Shown here one piece after another: positions 1 through 8,123 of a DNA stretch of 64,000 nucleotides. Source of the DNA: VRUE01 sp963703335 (GTDB lineage: Bacteria; Actinomycetota; Thermoleophilia; Solirubrobacterales; 70-9); NCBI GenBank assembly GCA_963703335.1, contig OY969812.1, forward strand, positions 1 through 64,000. The letters run 5' to 3'. The translations under genes were made by a program, and so were the position numbers. The notes under the pieces are model-generated. The model saw only the letters and a program-made list of their open reading frames with translations. It made no database searches and was not told where the DNA came from. Numbering within the stretch: position 1 is the first letter of the stretch; the number at the start of each line of letters is the position of its first letter.

Positions 1-11
1 CACCGCCTCCT

Positions 12-902
12 GTGAGCATCCAAGTTACCTCTCTCCCCGATGCTGAGCCGCGGCCGCGCCACGTCGCAATCGGCACCTTCGATGGCGTCCATCGCGGTCA
101 CCAGGCGGTGATCGAGGGTGCGGACACCGTCCTCACCTTCGATCCGCATCCGCTCGAGATCCTCCACCCGGCGGCGCTGCCGAAGTTGATCATGCCGTTC
201 GGGGTGAAGCGCGACGTGATCGAGGGCCTGGGCGTGCAGGAGCTCGTCGTGATCCCCTTCGATCGCGAGTTCGCCCAGCGCAGCGCCGAGGAATTCATCG
301 ACGACGTGCTGATCGCAAAGCTCGGCGCCGAGCGGGTCTCGGTTGGTGAGAACTTCCGCTTTGGCGCCAAGGCAAAAGGCGACCCGGCGATGCTGGCCGG
401 GCGCGAGGAGTTCGAGACCCGGGTCGTGCCGCTGGTCGAAATCGACGGCGAGACGATCTCCTCGACCCGCGTTCGGGCTCTCGTCGCCGCCGGCGACATG
501 GAGGGTGCCCGCCACTGCCTTGGCGCCCCCTTCATGGTCGAGGGCGAAGTCGTCAGCGGCGACCAGCGGGGCCGCGAGCTCGGCTTCCCGACCGCCAATC
601 TCGTCCCCGACGACCGCCTCGCGATCCCCGGGCACGGCGTCTACGCGGCCTTCGCCAACGGTGTTCCCGCCGCTGTCAACGTCGGCGTTCGGCCGACCTT
701 CGAGACCGGCCGCGGCGTTCTGATCGAGTCCTACCTGATCGATCACGAGGAGGACCTCTACGGGGCCACCCTGCGGGTCGCCTTCGTCGAGCGCCTGCGC
801 GGCGAGAAGCGCTTTGCCGGGGTCGAGGAGCTGATCACCCAAATGCGCCTCGATGTCGAGGACGCGAAGCGTGTCTGTGCTAGCTTCACCGGCGCGCAAT
901 GA
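12..902 (+). CDS. ribF: Bifunctional riboflavin kinase / FAD synthetase
   Basis: Converts riboflavin to FMN and then FAD in the cytoplasm. The N-terminal nucleotidyltransferase half (about residues 15-165) carries the nucleotide-binding stretch GTFDGVHRGH and the ISSTRVR segment. The C-terminal flavokinase half (about 175-290) carries the GRELGFPTANL loop. At 296 residues it is close to the family length of about 300, so the GTG at 12 is accepted as the start although only 11 upstream bases are visible. The stop overlaps the rpsO start (ATGA), which implies translational coupling. The order ribF-rpsO-pnp is common in bacteria. Confidence 0.95.
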   Translation: MSIQVTSLPDAEPRPRHVAIGTFDGVHRGHQAVIEGADTVLTFDPHPLEILHPAALPKLIMPFGVKRDVIEGLGVQELVVIPFDREFAQRSAEEFIDDVLIAKLGAERVSVGENFRFGAKAKGDPAMLAGREEFETRVVPLVEIDGETISSTRVRALVAAGDMEGARHCLGAPFMVEGEVVSGDQRGRELGFPTANLVPDDRLAIPGHGVYAAFANGVPAAVNVGVRPTFETGRGVLIESYLIDHEEDLYGATLRVAFVERLRGEKRFAGVEELITQMRLDVEDAKRVCASFTGAQ

Positions 903-1168
903 GCCTGACCAAGGAGAAAAAAGGAGAGCTGATCGGCAAGTACGGCCGCGCCGACGGCGATACCGGCTCTGCCGAGGTTCAGATTGCCCTGCTCACCGAG
1001 CGGATCAACGAACTCACCGAGCACCTGCGCACGCACCCCAAGGATCACCACTCGCGCCGTGGCCTGCTGATGCTGGTCGGCAAGCGCCGCCGCATGCTGC
1101 GCTACCTCGAGCGCCACGACCTCGAGCGCTACCGCGCCCTGGTTGGCGAACTCGGCCTGCGGCGATGA
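899..1168 (+). CDS. rpsO: 30S ribosomal protein S15
   Basis: Small-subunit protein that binds the central domain of 16S rRNA and helps form an intersubunit bridge. The 89-residue length is typical. Family hallmarks are visible: TGSAEVQIALLTERI near residues 21-35, then LTEHLRTHPKDHHSRRGL, then GKRRRMLRYL. The ATG overlaps the ribF stop, and the stop overlaps the next ATG, so three genes are joined by four-base overlaps. S15 is often autoregulated through its leader, but here the leader lies inside ribF and no such structure was identified. Confidence 0.97.
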   Translation: MSLTKEKKGELIGKYGRADGDTGSAEVQIALLTERINELTEHLRTHPKDHHSRRGLLMLVGKRRRMLRYLERHDLERYRALVGELGLRR

Positions 1169-1617
1169 TCGACGCCGGGGAGCCGGCGCCCGATTTCACC
1201 CTTCGCAACCAGGACGGCGAGAAGGTCTCGCTTTCCGACTTCCGCGGCAAAAAGGTGCTGCTGGTCTTTTACCCGCTGGACTTCAGTCCCGTCTGCAGCG
1301 ATCAGCTCTCCGTCTACCAGGAGGTCAAGCCAGAGATCGAGGCCAAGGGCGTGACGATGATCGGGATCAGTGTCGACAGCGGCTTCGCCCACAAGGCTTT
1401 CCAGGAGAAGCTCGGCATCGACACACAGCTTCTGGCCGACTTCGAGCCCAAGGGCGAGGTCGCGCGCGCCTACGGCGCCTACATCGAGAAGATCGGTCAC
1501 GCCAATCGCTCTCTCGTTCTCGTCGACGAGGAGGGTACGGTGGAGTGGGCGTACGAGTCGCCGACGCCGCTGGAGATCCCCGGGGCCAACCTGATCTTCG
1601 ACGCGCTCAGCAGCTGA
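1165..1617 (+). CDS. Peroxiredoxin (AhpE/Bcp type)
   Basis: Thiol peroxidase that reduces hydroperoxides. The 150-residue protein has the thioredoxin-like fold order of the family: GEPAPDFTLRNQDG at the N terminus, then the peroxidatic cysteine in FYPLDFSPVCSDQL (about residue 45). Only that cysteine is obvious, so it resembles one-Cys AhpE/Bcp enzymes. The start is the ATG overlapping the rpsO stop; a longer frame reading upstream through rpsO is not real. It is followed by a DsbA-like gene, so a small redox pair sits inside the ribosomal/RNA-decay operon. Confidence 0.88.
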   Translation: MIDAGEPAPDFTLRNQDGEKVSLSDFRGKKVLLVFYPLDFSPVCSDQLSVYQEVKPEIEAKGVTMIGISVDSGFAHKAFQEKLGIDTQLLADFEPKGEVARAYGAYIEKIGHANRSLVLVDEEGTVEWAYESPTPLEIPGANLIFDALSS

Positions 1618-1640
1618 CCGCCGAGCTGACCAGCGCCGCG

Positions 1641-2072
1641 GTGCCGCCCGCGGGTCCTGACGACCACCGGCGGGGCGAGGGGCCGGAGCTGGTCGTCTAT
1701 GCCGACCTCGGTTGCCCGCACTGCGCCTCTGCTTGGAGCGAGATCTCCGCCCGCGAGGCGACGATCGTCTTCCGTCACTTCCCCGTCGCCAGCAAGCATC
1801 CGCGCTCGCCGGCGCTGCACGCGGCCGCCGAGGCCGCTGGTCTGCAGCGGGCGTTTTTCGAGATGGTCGACTCGCTCTACGCCGATCGCGGCCACGTCGA
1901 CGATCCCCACCTCTGGCAACGCGTAGAGCGGCTCGGCCTCAATCTGGAGCGCTTTGAGGCTGATCGTCGCTCTGATGCGGTCTCCGCGAGAGTTCGCCGC
2001 GACTTCGAGTCCGGCATCCGCGCTGGCGTCATTGGCACGCCGGCGATCTTTGAGTCGCGCATCCGACATTGA
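1641..2072 (+). pseudogene. DsbA-like thioredoxin-fold protein, C-terminally cut short at a palindrome
   Basis: Thioredoxin-fold oxidoreductase with active-site motif CPHC (about residue 26) and cis-proline segment GTPAIF near the end. In DsbA-like proteins that segment is normally followed by a further strand and helix. Here the protein stops after six more residues, inside a 19-bp inverted repeat (2056-2105). Roughly 20-30 residues therefore appear to be missing. GTG 1641 is the best in-frame start; no strong ribosome binding site is seen. The catalytic CXXC and cis-Pro are kept, so it could still work as a minimal protein. Whether to call it a pseudogene is a judgement. Confidence 0.6.
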
Positions 2073-2105
2073 CCACACCCAGGCGGGGTCAATGTCGGAT
2101 GCGCG
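2056..2105. repeat. Palindromic element, family P1, copy 1
   Basis: Perfect 19-bp arms (2056-2074 and 2087-2105, right arm GGTCAATGTCGGATGCGCG) with a 12-nt loop. A second copy with the same arm core and the same loop length lies at 38283-38328. The left arm holds the stop codon of the DsbA-like gene and the whole element lies in the pnp leader, so it could form a hairpin in the pnp transcript. No T-tract follows, so it is not a classical terminator. Confidence 0.85.
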
Positions 2106-2193
2106 AAAGCCTCTGTACTCTCTTTGGCGAAAGAGAACGAGAGTTCTGAAAGCAGATGGCCATCATCCGGGTGGCCGGAGGTAGGACAACTAA

Positions 2194-4425
2194 ATGAGCA
2201 TGTTTGACGTAACCCGCGTTTCGGCGGACATTGGCGATAGCCAGATTTCCTTCGAGACCGGAAAACTCGCGAAGCAGGCGGGTGGCGCGGTCGTTGTACA
2301 GGCCGGCGACACGATGGTGCTCTGCACCGCAACCGTCGGCAACCTTCGCGACGTGGACTTCCTTCCCCTCACCGTCGATGTCGAGGAGCGGATGTACGCC
2401 GCGGGCAAGATCCCCGGCTCGTTCTTCCGTCGCGAGGGTCGCTCCGGCGAGAAGGCGACGCTTACGGCGCGCATGATCGACCGGCCGATCCGGCCGCTCT
2501 TCCCCAAGGGCTGGCACTACGAGACGCAGCTGGTCGCGATCCCGATGTCGGTCGACCAGGTCAACCCCTACGACATCCTCGCGATGAACGGCGCCTCGGC
2601 GGCGCTGGCGATCTCGCCGGTTCCCGTCGCCGCGCATGTCGGAGCGGTGCGGATCGGCAAGCTCGACGGCGACTTCGTCGTCAACCCCTCCGAGGAGGAT
2701 CACGCCGAGCTCGAGCTCGACCTGATCGTCGCCGGCACCGATGAGGCGATCCTGATGGTTGAGGCCGGAGCCAACGGCGTGACCGAGCAGGAGATCCTCG
2801 ACGCGCTCGACATCGCCCACGGCGAGATCAAGAAGCTCTGCGCGGCGATGGAGGAACTGCAGCAAAAGGCCGGCAAGGAGAAGATCGAGGTCGAGCCGCC
2901 CTCGATCGACGAGGGCCTGATCAAGGACATCCGTTCTTCCCACGGGCAGGCGCTGGTCGACGCGATCGCGACCGAGGGCAAGCTCGAGCGCTACGAGGCG
3001 ATCGACGCGGTCAAGGACGAGGTGGTCGCCAAGTACGCGCCCGAGACCGACGACGGAGAGAGCGACGAGAAGCAGGTGGCTGAAGTTAAGGCCGCCTTTG
3101 GCGCGATCGAGAAGGACACGATCCGCAAGGCGATCGCCGTCGACAAGAAGCGCCCCGACGGCCGCGCCCAGGATGAGATCCGACCGATCGAGTGCGAGGT
3201 CGACATTTCCCCGCGCGTGCACGGCTCGGCCCTCTTCACCCGCGGTGAGACCCAGATCCTCTCCAACGCTGCGCTAGGCACGACGCGTATGGACATGCGC
3301 ATCGACACGCTCGGCCTGGAGACCTCAAAGAAGTTCTGGCACCACTACAACTTCCCGCCCTTCTCGGTCGGGGAGGCCGGCTTCATGCGCGGCCCCAAGC
3401 GCCGCGACATCGGTCACGGTGCGCTCGCCGAGCGCGCCCTGGTGGCGACGATCCCCAACGAAGAGGACTTCCCCTACGTGATCCGGGTCGTCTCCGAGAC
3501 GCTCGAGTCCAACGGCTCCTCCTCGATGGGCTCGGTCTGCGCTTCCTCGATGGCCCTGCAGGCCGCGGGCGTGCCGGTCACCGCACCGGTCGCCGGCGTC
3601 GCGATGGGGCTGATCAAGGAGGGCGACGACTACATCGTCCTCACCGACATCGCCGGCGTCGAGGACCACCTCGGCGACATGGACTTCAAGGTCGCCGGTA
3701 CCGCGGACGGGATCACCGCCCTGCAGATGGACATCAAGATCACCGGCGTCACCTTCGAGATCCTCACCGACGCGCTGGAGCAGGCCAACAAGGGCCGCCA
3801 GTTCATCCTCGGCAAGATGGCCGAGGCAATTGACGGTCCGCGCGAGCAGCTCTCCCAGCACGCCCCGCGGATCGAGTCGATCAAGATCGATCAGGAGAAG
3901 ATCGGCGCCGTGATCGGCAAGGGTGGCGAAACCATCCGCGCCCTCTGCGAGGAGTTCGAAGCCGAAATCGACGTAGAGGACGACGGCACGATCCGCATCT
4001 ACGCCCCGACCGGTTCGTTGGTCGAAGCCTGCGTGGCGCGGATTCAGTCGATGACCAAGGAGGCCGAAGTCGGCGACCGCTACGAGAGCGCAAAGGTCGT
4101 CAAGACGACCACCTTCGGCGCTTTCGTCGAGCTGGTCAAGGGCACCGACGGGCTGCTGCACATCTCCAACGTCAAGCCCGGTGAGCGGGTCGATTCCGTC
4201 GATGACGTACTCACCTCGGGCGAGGAGATCGACGTCACCGTGGTCGAGGTCGACCGCGAGCGCGGCCGTATCGGCCTGCGCCTCTCCGACGACCCCTCCG
4301 TAGCCGGCAAGAGTCCCGAGGAGCTGGCGTCGGTTGGCTCGGGCGATGGCGGCCCGCGGCGCAATGGGGGAGACCGGGGCGGCCGCGAGCGACGTCCCCG
4401 GCGCGACCGTGAGCGCCGCGACTAG
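2194..4425 (+). CDS. pnp: Polyribonucleotide nucleotidyltransferase (PNPase)
   Basis: Phosphorolytic 3'-5' exoribonuclease of mRNA decay. The 743 residues show the full family architecture: RNase PH domain 1 (about 10-140), helical linker (about 240-315), RNase PH domain 2 (about 325-465), KH domain with IGAVIGKGGETIRAL (about 570-585), S1 domain with TTFGAFVELVKGTDGLLHIS (about 640-660), then a basic Arg/Gly-rich tail. The ribosome binding site GGAGG lies about 10 nt before the ATG. The leader carries a strong hairpin; PNPase genes are often autoregulated through leader hairpins in other bacteria, but that link is only suggestive here. Confidence 0.97.
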   Translation: MSMFDVTRVSADIGDSQISFETGKLAKQAGGAVVVQAGDTMVLCTATVGNLRDVDFLPLTVDVEERMYAAGKIPGSFFRREGRSGEKATLTARMIDRPIRPLFPKGWHYETQLVAIPMSVDQVNPYDILAMNGASAALAISPVPVAAHVGAVRIGKLDGDFVVNPSEEDHAELELDLIVAGTDEAILMVEAGANGVTEQEILDALDIAHGEIKKLCAAMEELQQKAGKEKIEVEPPSIDEGLIKDIRSSHGQALVDAIATEGKLERYEAIDAVKDEVVAKYAPETDDGESDEKQVAEVKAAFGAIEKDTIRKAIAVDKKRPDGRAQDEIRPIECEVDISPRVHGSALFTRGETQILSNAALGTTRMDMRIDTLGLETSKKFWHHYNFPPFSVGEAGFMRGPKRRDIGHGALAERALVATIPNEEDFPYVIRVVSETLESNGSSSMGSVCASSMALQAAGVPVTAPVAGVAMGLIKEGDDYIVLTDIAGVEDHLGDMDFKVAGTADGITALQMDIKITGVTFEILTDALEQANKGRQFILGKMAEAIDGPREQLSQHAPRIESIKIDQEKIGAVIGKGGETIRALCEEFEAEIDVEDDGTIRIYAPTGSLVEACVARIQSMTKEAEVGDRYESAKVVKTTTFGAFVELVKGTDGLLHISNVKPGERVDSVDDVLTSGEEIDVTVVEVDRERGRIGLRLSDDPSVAGKSPEELASVGSGDGGPRRNGGDRGGRERRPRRDRERRD

Positions 4426-4428
4426 AAG

Positions 4429-5703
4429 TTGAGCGACGCAGTTCTAAGCACGCAGGACTCGGGCGTCCGGGTCGTCACCGAGGAGGTTCCCTCGGTGCGG
4501 TCCGTGGCGCTCGGGCTCTGGGTGCGGACCGGCTCGCGCAACGAGACGCCGGCCCAAGCCGGCGTCTCGCACTTCCTCGAGCACCTGCTCTTCAAGGGCA
4601 CGGCGCGCTTCTCCGCGATCGAGATCGCCGAGAAGCTCGACGGCCTCGGCGCCTCGGTCAACGCGGCCACCGGCAAGGAGACAACTCACCTGCACGCTCG
4701 TTTCCTCGACGAGCACACCGAGGAGGTCTTCGACCTGCTGGCCGAGATGCTGCTGGCTCCGACCTACCCCGAAGTCGATTCCGAGCGTGAGGTCGTCCTC
4801 GAGGAGATTGCGATGTACGAGGATGAGCCGCAGGACCGGGTCCACGACATCCTCGCTGGCGCCGTCTTCGGCGAGCACCCTCTCGGCCGCCGCGTGCTCG
4901 GCGAGGCCGAGGTGATCAGCTCGGTGCCGGTGCCGGAGATCGAGGCTTACCGCAGCAGCCACTACACCGGCGCCAACGTCGTCGTCGGAGCGGCCGGCAA
5001 CGTGGACCACGCCCGCATCGCCGAGCTCTCCGAGCGCTTGGTCCAGCCGCCGAGCGCGACGGCGAACGGCCGGGCCAGCGTTGCAACCGACGATGTGGCC
5101 CGCTTGCGCTTCTACGAGAAGGACACCGAGCAGTACCACATCTGCTTCGGCGCGCCCGGCATCACCCGCGACGACGATCGCCGCTACGCGCTCGCCGTGC
5201 TCGACTCAATCTTCGGCGGCTCCAGCTCCTCCCGCCTCTTCCGCGAGGTGCGCGAGAAGCGCGGCCTCGCCTACGCGGTCGGCTCCTACAACGAGCAGTA
5301 CACGGACTCCGGTCTCGTCGCCGGCTACGTCGGCACTCGCGAGGACAACGTCGAGGAGGCATGCGCGATCATCGGCGCCGAGCTGGCCCGGCTGCGCGCC
5401 GAGTCGGTCTCCGCCGAGGAGCTCTCGCGGGGCAAGGAGAACGTCAAGGGGCGCCTCGTGCTCTCTTCTGAGTCAACCGCGGCGCGGATGTCGCGAATCT
5501 CGCGTGCCACCCTCTTCGACCTGCCGATCGACAGCCTGGACGAGATGCTGGCCAAAGTGGATGCCGTCACCGTCGACGACCTGACCGCCCTTGCCGAGGA
5601 GCTCTACGGACCCGAGCGCCTCTCCGCGGCCTGTGTCGGCCGCGATGAGAGCTGCTTCCGCTCGGCGCTTGGCCCGGTCAGCGAGCACCTGGTCGCCGCA
5701 TGA
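4429..5703 (+). CDS. M16 family zinc peptidase (processing-peptidase-like)
   Basis: Insulinase/pitrilysin-family zinc metallopeptidase. The inverted zinc motif HxxEH is present as HFLEH (about residues 47-51), with the downstream metal-ligand glutamate region SEREVVLEEI about 75 residues later. At 424 residues it is a typical single-chain bacterial M16B protein. It starts at a TTG three bases after the pnp stop; no better start is seen. Position directly after pnp and before dapB matches an arrangement common in Gram-positive bacteria. Its physiological substrate is not evident from sequence. Confidence 0.88.
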   Translation: MSDAVLSTQDSGVRVVTEEVPSVRSVALGLWVRTGSRNETPAQAGVSHFLEHLLFKGTARFSAIEIAEKLDGLGASVNAATGKETTHLHARFLDEHTEEVFDLLAEMLLAPTYPEVDSEREVVLEEIAMYEDEPQDRVHDILAGAVFGEHPLGRRVLGEAEVISSVPVPEIEAYRSSHYTGANVVVGAAGNVDHARIAELSERLVQPPSATANGRASVATDDVARLRFYEKDTEQYHICFGAPGITRDDDRRYALAVLDSIFGGSSSSRLFREVREKRGLAYAVGSYNEQYTDSGLVAGYVGTREDNVEEACAIIGAELARLRAESVSAEELSRGKENVKGRLVLSSESTAARMSRISRATLFDLPIDSLDEMLAKVDAVTVDDLTALAEELYGPERLSAACVGRDESCFRSALGPVSEHLVAA

Positions 5704-6365
5704 TCAGGGTCGCGGTCTCTGGGGCGGCGGGCCGGATGGGGCAGGCGGTCTGCGAGACGGTCGAAGGCGCCGATGACACCGAGCTGACCGGCAAGGCCGA
5801 TCCAGCACTCGGCGTCGCCCTTGCCGACGTCCTCGACGACGCCGACGTCGTCGTCGACTTCACCACGCCCGACACCGCGCTCGCCAATGCCGAAGCCTGT
5901 CTCGAGGCGGGCGTGCACGCTGTTGTCGGCACCACCGGCTTTGACCTCGAGGCCCTGAAGCGGGCGGCGGAGGCCTCTCAGGCGAACTGCTTCGTGGCGC
6001 CGAACTTCGCGATCGGGGCGGTCCTGCTGATGGAGGTCTCGCAGACGATTGCCCATCACATGCCAGAGTGCGAGATCGTCGAGCTGCACCACGACAAGAA
6101 GCTGGACGCGCCCTCGGGGACGGCAAAGCGCACCGCCGAGTTGATCGGCGGAGCCGGCGGCAACGTCCACGAGCCAATCCACTCGGTGCGACTACCCGGG
6201 CTGGTCGCCCACCAGGAAGTCATCTTCGGTGGCGAGGGCCAGACCCTCAGCCTGCGCCACGACTCGATCGACCGCCGCTCCTTCATGCCCGGTGTGCTGC
6301 TGGCCGTGCGGAAGGTCGGGGGGCTGCCCGACCGGTTCACGGTTGGGCTCGAGAAGCTGCTGTAG
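5700..6365 (+). CDS. dapB: 4-hydroxy-tetrahydrodipicolinate reductase
   Basis: NAD(P)H-dependent second step of the diaminopimelate/lysine pathway. A Rossmann glycine motif, VSGAAGRMGQAV, opens the protein. The signature ELHHDKKLDAPSGTA with catalytic His pair and Lys is near residues 125-140. At 221 residues it is shorter than the usual 245-270, the difference lying in the N-terminal domain loops. The ATG overlaps the M16 stop. A strong terminator follows at 6387-6421, closing the operon. dapA lies 0.9 kb further on. Confidence 0.94.
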   Translation: MIRVAVSGAAGRMGQAVCETVEGADDTELTGKADPALGVALADVLDDADVVVDFTTPDTALANAEACLEAGVHAVVGTTGFDLEALKRAAEASQANCFVAPNFAIGAVLLMEVSQTIAHHMPECEIVELHHDKKLDAPSGTAKRTAELIGGAGGNVHEPIHSVRLPGLVAHQEVIFGGEGQTLSLRHDSIDRRSFMPGVLLAVRKVGGLPDRFTVGLEKLL

Positions 6366-6386
6366 ATCCAGTCCCAACCTGCGCAA

Positions 6387-6421
6387 AAAGAAGGGCGCGG
6401 CCGAAGCCGCGCCCTTTCTTT
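6387..6421. terminator. Rho-independent terminator between convergent genes
   Basis: An 11-bp perfect GC-rich stem (6391-6401 with 6406-6416) has a CGAA tetraloop, a run of A on one side and TTTCTTT on the other. It sits between dapB (+) and the gene ending at 6440 (-) and can act in both directions. Confidence 0.93.
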
Positions 6422-6439
6422 CATGTTTAGCTGACTCGC

Positions 6440-7126
6440 TCAGCTCGCGCTCATGGCGAACATCCAAACCGCGCAATCAGACCCGTAGGTCTTGATCGCG
6501 TTGGTCACTTCGCCGCTGAGCAGGGTTTTGCCGTCAGCCGAAGAGGCGGAGAAGCCAGAGTAATAACCGCCGTAGCCGTAGTTGGCCACAATGCTCGTGG
6601 TGCCGTTTTCGCTGTAGCCGACCTCAGACTCTTCGCCGGGTTCGAAGTCGGATTCGTAGTATTCCTCTTCCTCGCTGGCGATGTTGGAGCCGGCCTGGCT
6701 GGTCGTCGCGAACGATTCGACTTCGACTTCGCCGCCCCCGAGGTCATTGCAGCGGCTGTAGAACGTAAACGGTCCAATTGAGAGGAGCTGCACGGTTTGG
6801 CCGGCCGAGAGCTTCACCAGCCCGGAGGTGGTGAAACGGCTGAAGTTCTTCGCGTTCTCCGCGTTGGTCGCGTTCGTGGCGTTGGTGGCGCTCGGAACCG
6901 TGCCAAGCGTTCCCTCGTTGATCTTGGCGCCAGTCACGGCCTCCTTCTTGATCTTCGCCGTGGTGATCGCGTTCTTCTTGATCTTGCCCGTCGTGATCGC
7001 GTTCGCCTTTATGTCCTTGGTGCCGATCTTCGTTGCCGCGTAGGCGCTGCCGCCGAGTGCGACGAAGAGAGCGATAAGCGAGATGACAAGGGCTGGTGAG
7101 GGTCGCTTGGACCCAATCTTTGACAT
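6440..7126 (-). CDS. Secreted protein with KIKKNAIT-type short repeats
   Basis: Predicted exported protein of 228 residues. An N-terminal signal peptide (hydrophobic VISLIALFVALGGSAYA, residues about 14-30) is followed by tandem short repeats of the form K-I-K-x-N-A-I-T-T-x-K-I (about residues 32-68), then an Asn/Thr-rich stretch and a unique acidic, Tyr/Gly-rich C-terminal domain with two cysteines. The repeats resemble beta-helical or fibre-like modules that I associate with Thermoleophilia secreted proteins. No enzymatic motif is visible. The ribosome binding site is strong (AAGGAGG about 7 nt before ATG), unlike the many leaderless genes here, which suggests high expression. Confidence 0.75.
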   Translation of the reverse strand: MSKIGSKRPSPALVISLIALFVALGGSAYAATKIGTKDIKANAITTGKIKKNAITTAKIKKEAVTGAKINEGTLGTVPSATNATNATNAENAKNFSRFTTSGLVKLSAGQTVQLLSIGPFTFYSRCNDLGGGEVEVESFATTSQAGSNIASEEEEYYESDFEPGEESEVGYSENGTTSIVANYGYGGYYSGFSASSADGKTLLSGEVTNAIKTYGSDCAVWMFAMSAS

Positions 7127-7232
7127 TCGTCCCTCCTTGGGGGATTACAGGGGAGCCGGAGTCTGATGTCCGGCAGGGGCACATCCTAGAAATGGCGTCG
7201 GAAGTTGAAAATCTGCGCGGCGCAGGATGATC

Positions 7233-7238
7233 TAGTCT
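7233..7238 (+). promoter_or_regulatory. Putative -10 box of dapA (leaderless)
   Basis: TAGTCT lies 6 nt before the dapA ATG, and TTGAAA about 22 nt upstream could be part of a -35. Transcription would start at or next to the A of the start codon. Confidence 0.55.
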
Positions 7239-7244
7239 GCGCGT

Positions 7245-8123
7245 ATGGCGCCAATCGAAGGAGTAATCACGGCGATGGCCACGCCCTTTACCGAGGACGG
7301 TGCCGTCGATGAGCCCGCCGCCCTGAAGCTCGCGACTTACCTGGTCGAGCACGGCTCGCACGGTCTGGTGATCTCTGGCTCGACCGGGGAGGCGCCGACG
7401 TTGACCGACGAGGAGGCGCTGGTGCTGGTCCGGGCGATCCGCAAGGAGCTCGGCGACGAAGCGCTGCTGATCTGCGGAACTGGCACCAACTACACGCAGC
7501 ACTCGATTGAGCTGACCAGCGGCGCCGCTGAGGCCGGCGCCGACGCGGCGCTGATCGTCACGCCGTACTACAACAAGCCCAATCCGGCAGGAATCCAGGC
7601 CCACTTCGAAGCGATCGCTGCGGCGGTTCCCGGCCTGCCGCTGATCGCCTACAACATCCCTTCGCGGGTCGTGGTCAACGTGCCGCCCGAGGGCCTGGCC
7701 GAGCTGGCCAAGATCGACAACGTCATCGCGGTCAAGCAGGCCAACAACGAGGAGCTGCAGCCGATCGAGGGGCTCCAGATCCTCGCCGGCAACGACGACA
7801 TCTTCCTCAAGACCATTGAAATCGGTGGGGCAGGCGGGATCTGCGTCGCCTCGCACCTGGTCGGCCCGCAGATGCGCGAAGCCTGGGATGCCGCCCAGGC
7901 GGGCGATCTGGACCGTGCCCGCGAGATCGACTCCGGCTTGCGCGAGGTCTACGCCGCGATGGGCGTGACGACCAACCCGATCCCGGTCAAGGCGGCCCTG
8001 GCAATGATGGGCCTGATCCCGACCGACAAGCTGCGATTGCCGCTGGTCCCCGCCGACGCGGGGCAAAGGGCAACGGTTCGAGCCGCGCTGGAGAGCGTCG
8101 GCCTCACCCCGGTGACCACATAG
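7245..8123 (+). CDS. dapA: 4-hydroxy-tetrahydrodipicolinate synthase
   Basis: TIM-barrel class I aldolase that condenses pyruvate with aspartate semialdehyde, first committed step of lysine/DAP synthesis. Motifs in order: GSTGEAPTL pyruvate loop (about residues 45-53), catalytic Tyr in YNIPSR (about 135-140) and Schiff-base Lys in VIAVKQA (about 160-166). The length of 292 is standard. The start has no Shine-Dalgarno but has a -10-like box 6 nt upstream. The last base of its stop codon is the first base of the rnj GTG, so dapA and rnj are coupled. Confidence 0.96.
   Translation: MAPIEGVITAMATPFTEDGAVDEPAALKLATYLVEHGSHGLVISGSTGEAPTLTDEEALVLVRAIRKELGDEALLICGTGTNYTQHSIELTSGAAEAGADAALIVTPYYNKPNPAGIQAHFEAIAAAVPGLPLIAYNIPSRVVVNVPPEGLAELAKIDNVIAVKQANNEELQPIEGLQILAGNDDIFLKTIEIGGAGGICVASHLVGPQMREAWDAAQAGDLDRAREIDSGLREVYAAMGVTTNPIPVKAALAMMGLIPTDKLRLPLVPADAGQRATVRAALESVGLTPVTT

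Noticed and set aside
2089..3222. Open frame of 377 codons antisense to pnp
   Set aside because: Shadow of a GC-rich gene: it mirrors the codon positions of pnp and has no recognisable domain or ribosome binding site.
6440..7126. Secreted repeat protein as a phage tail fibre
   Set aside because: The KIKKNAIT-like repeats recall fibres, but the gene has a signal peptide and no phage neighbours.
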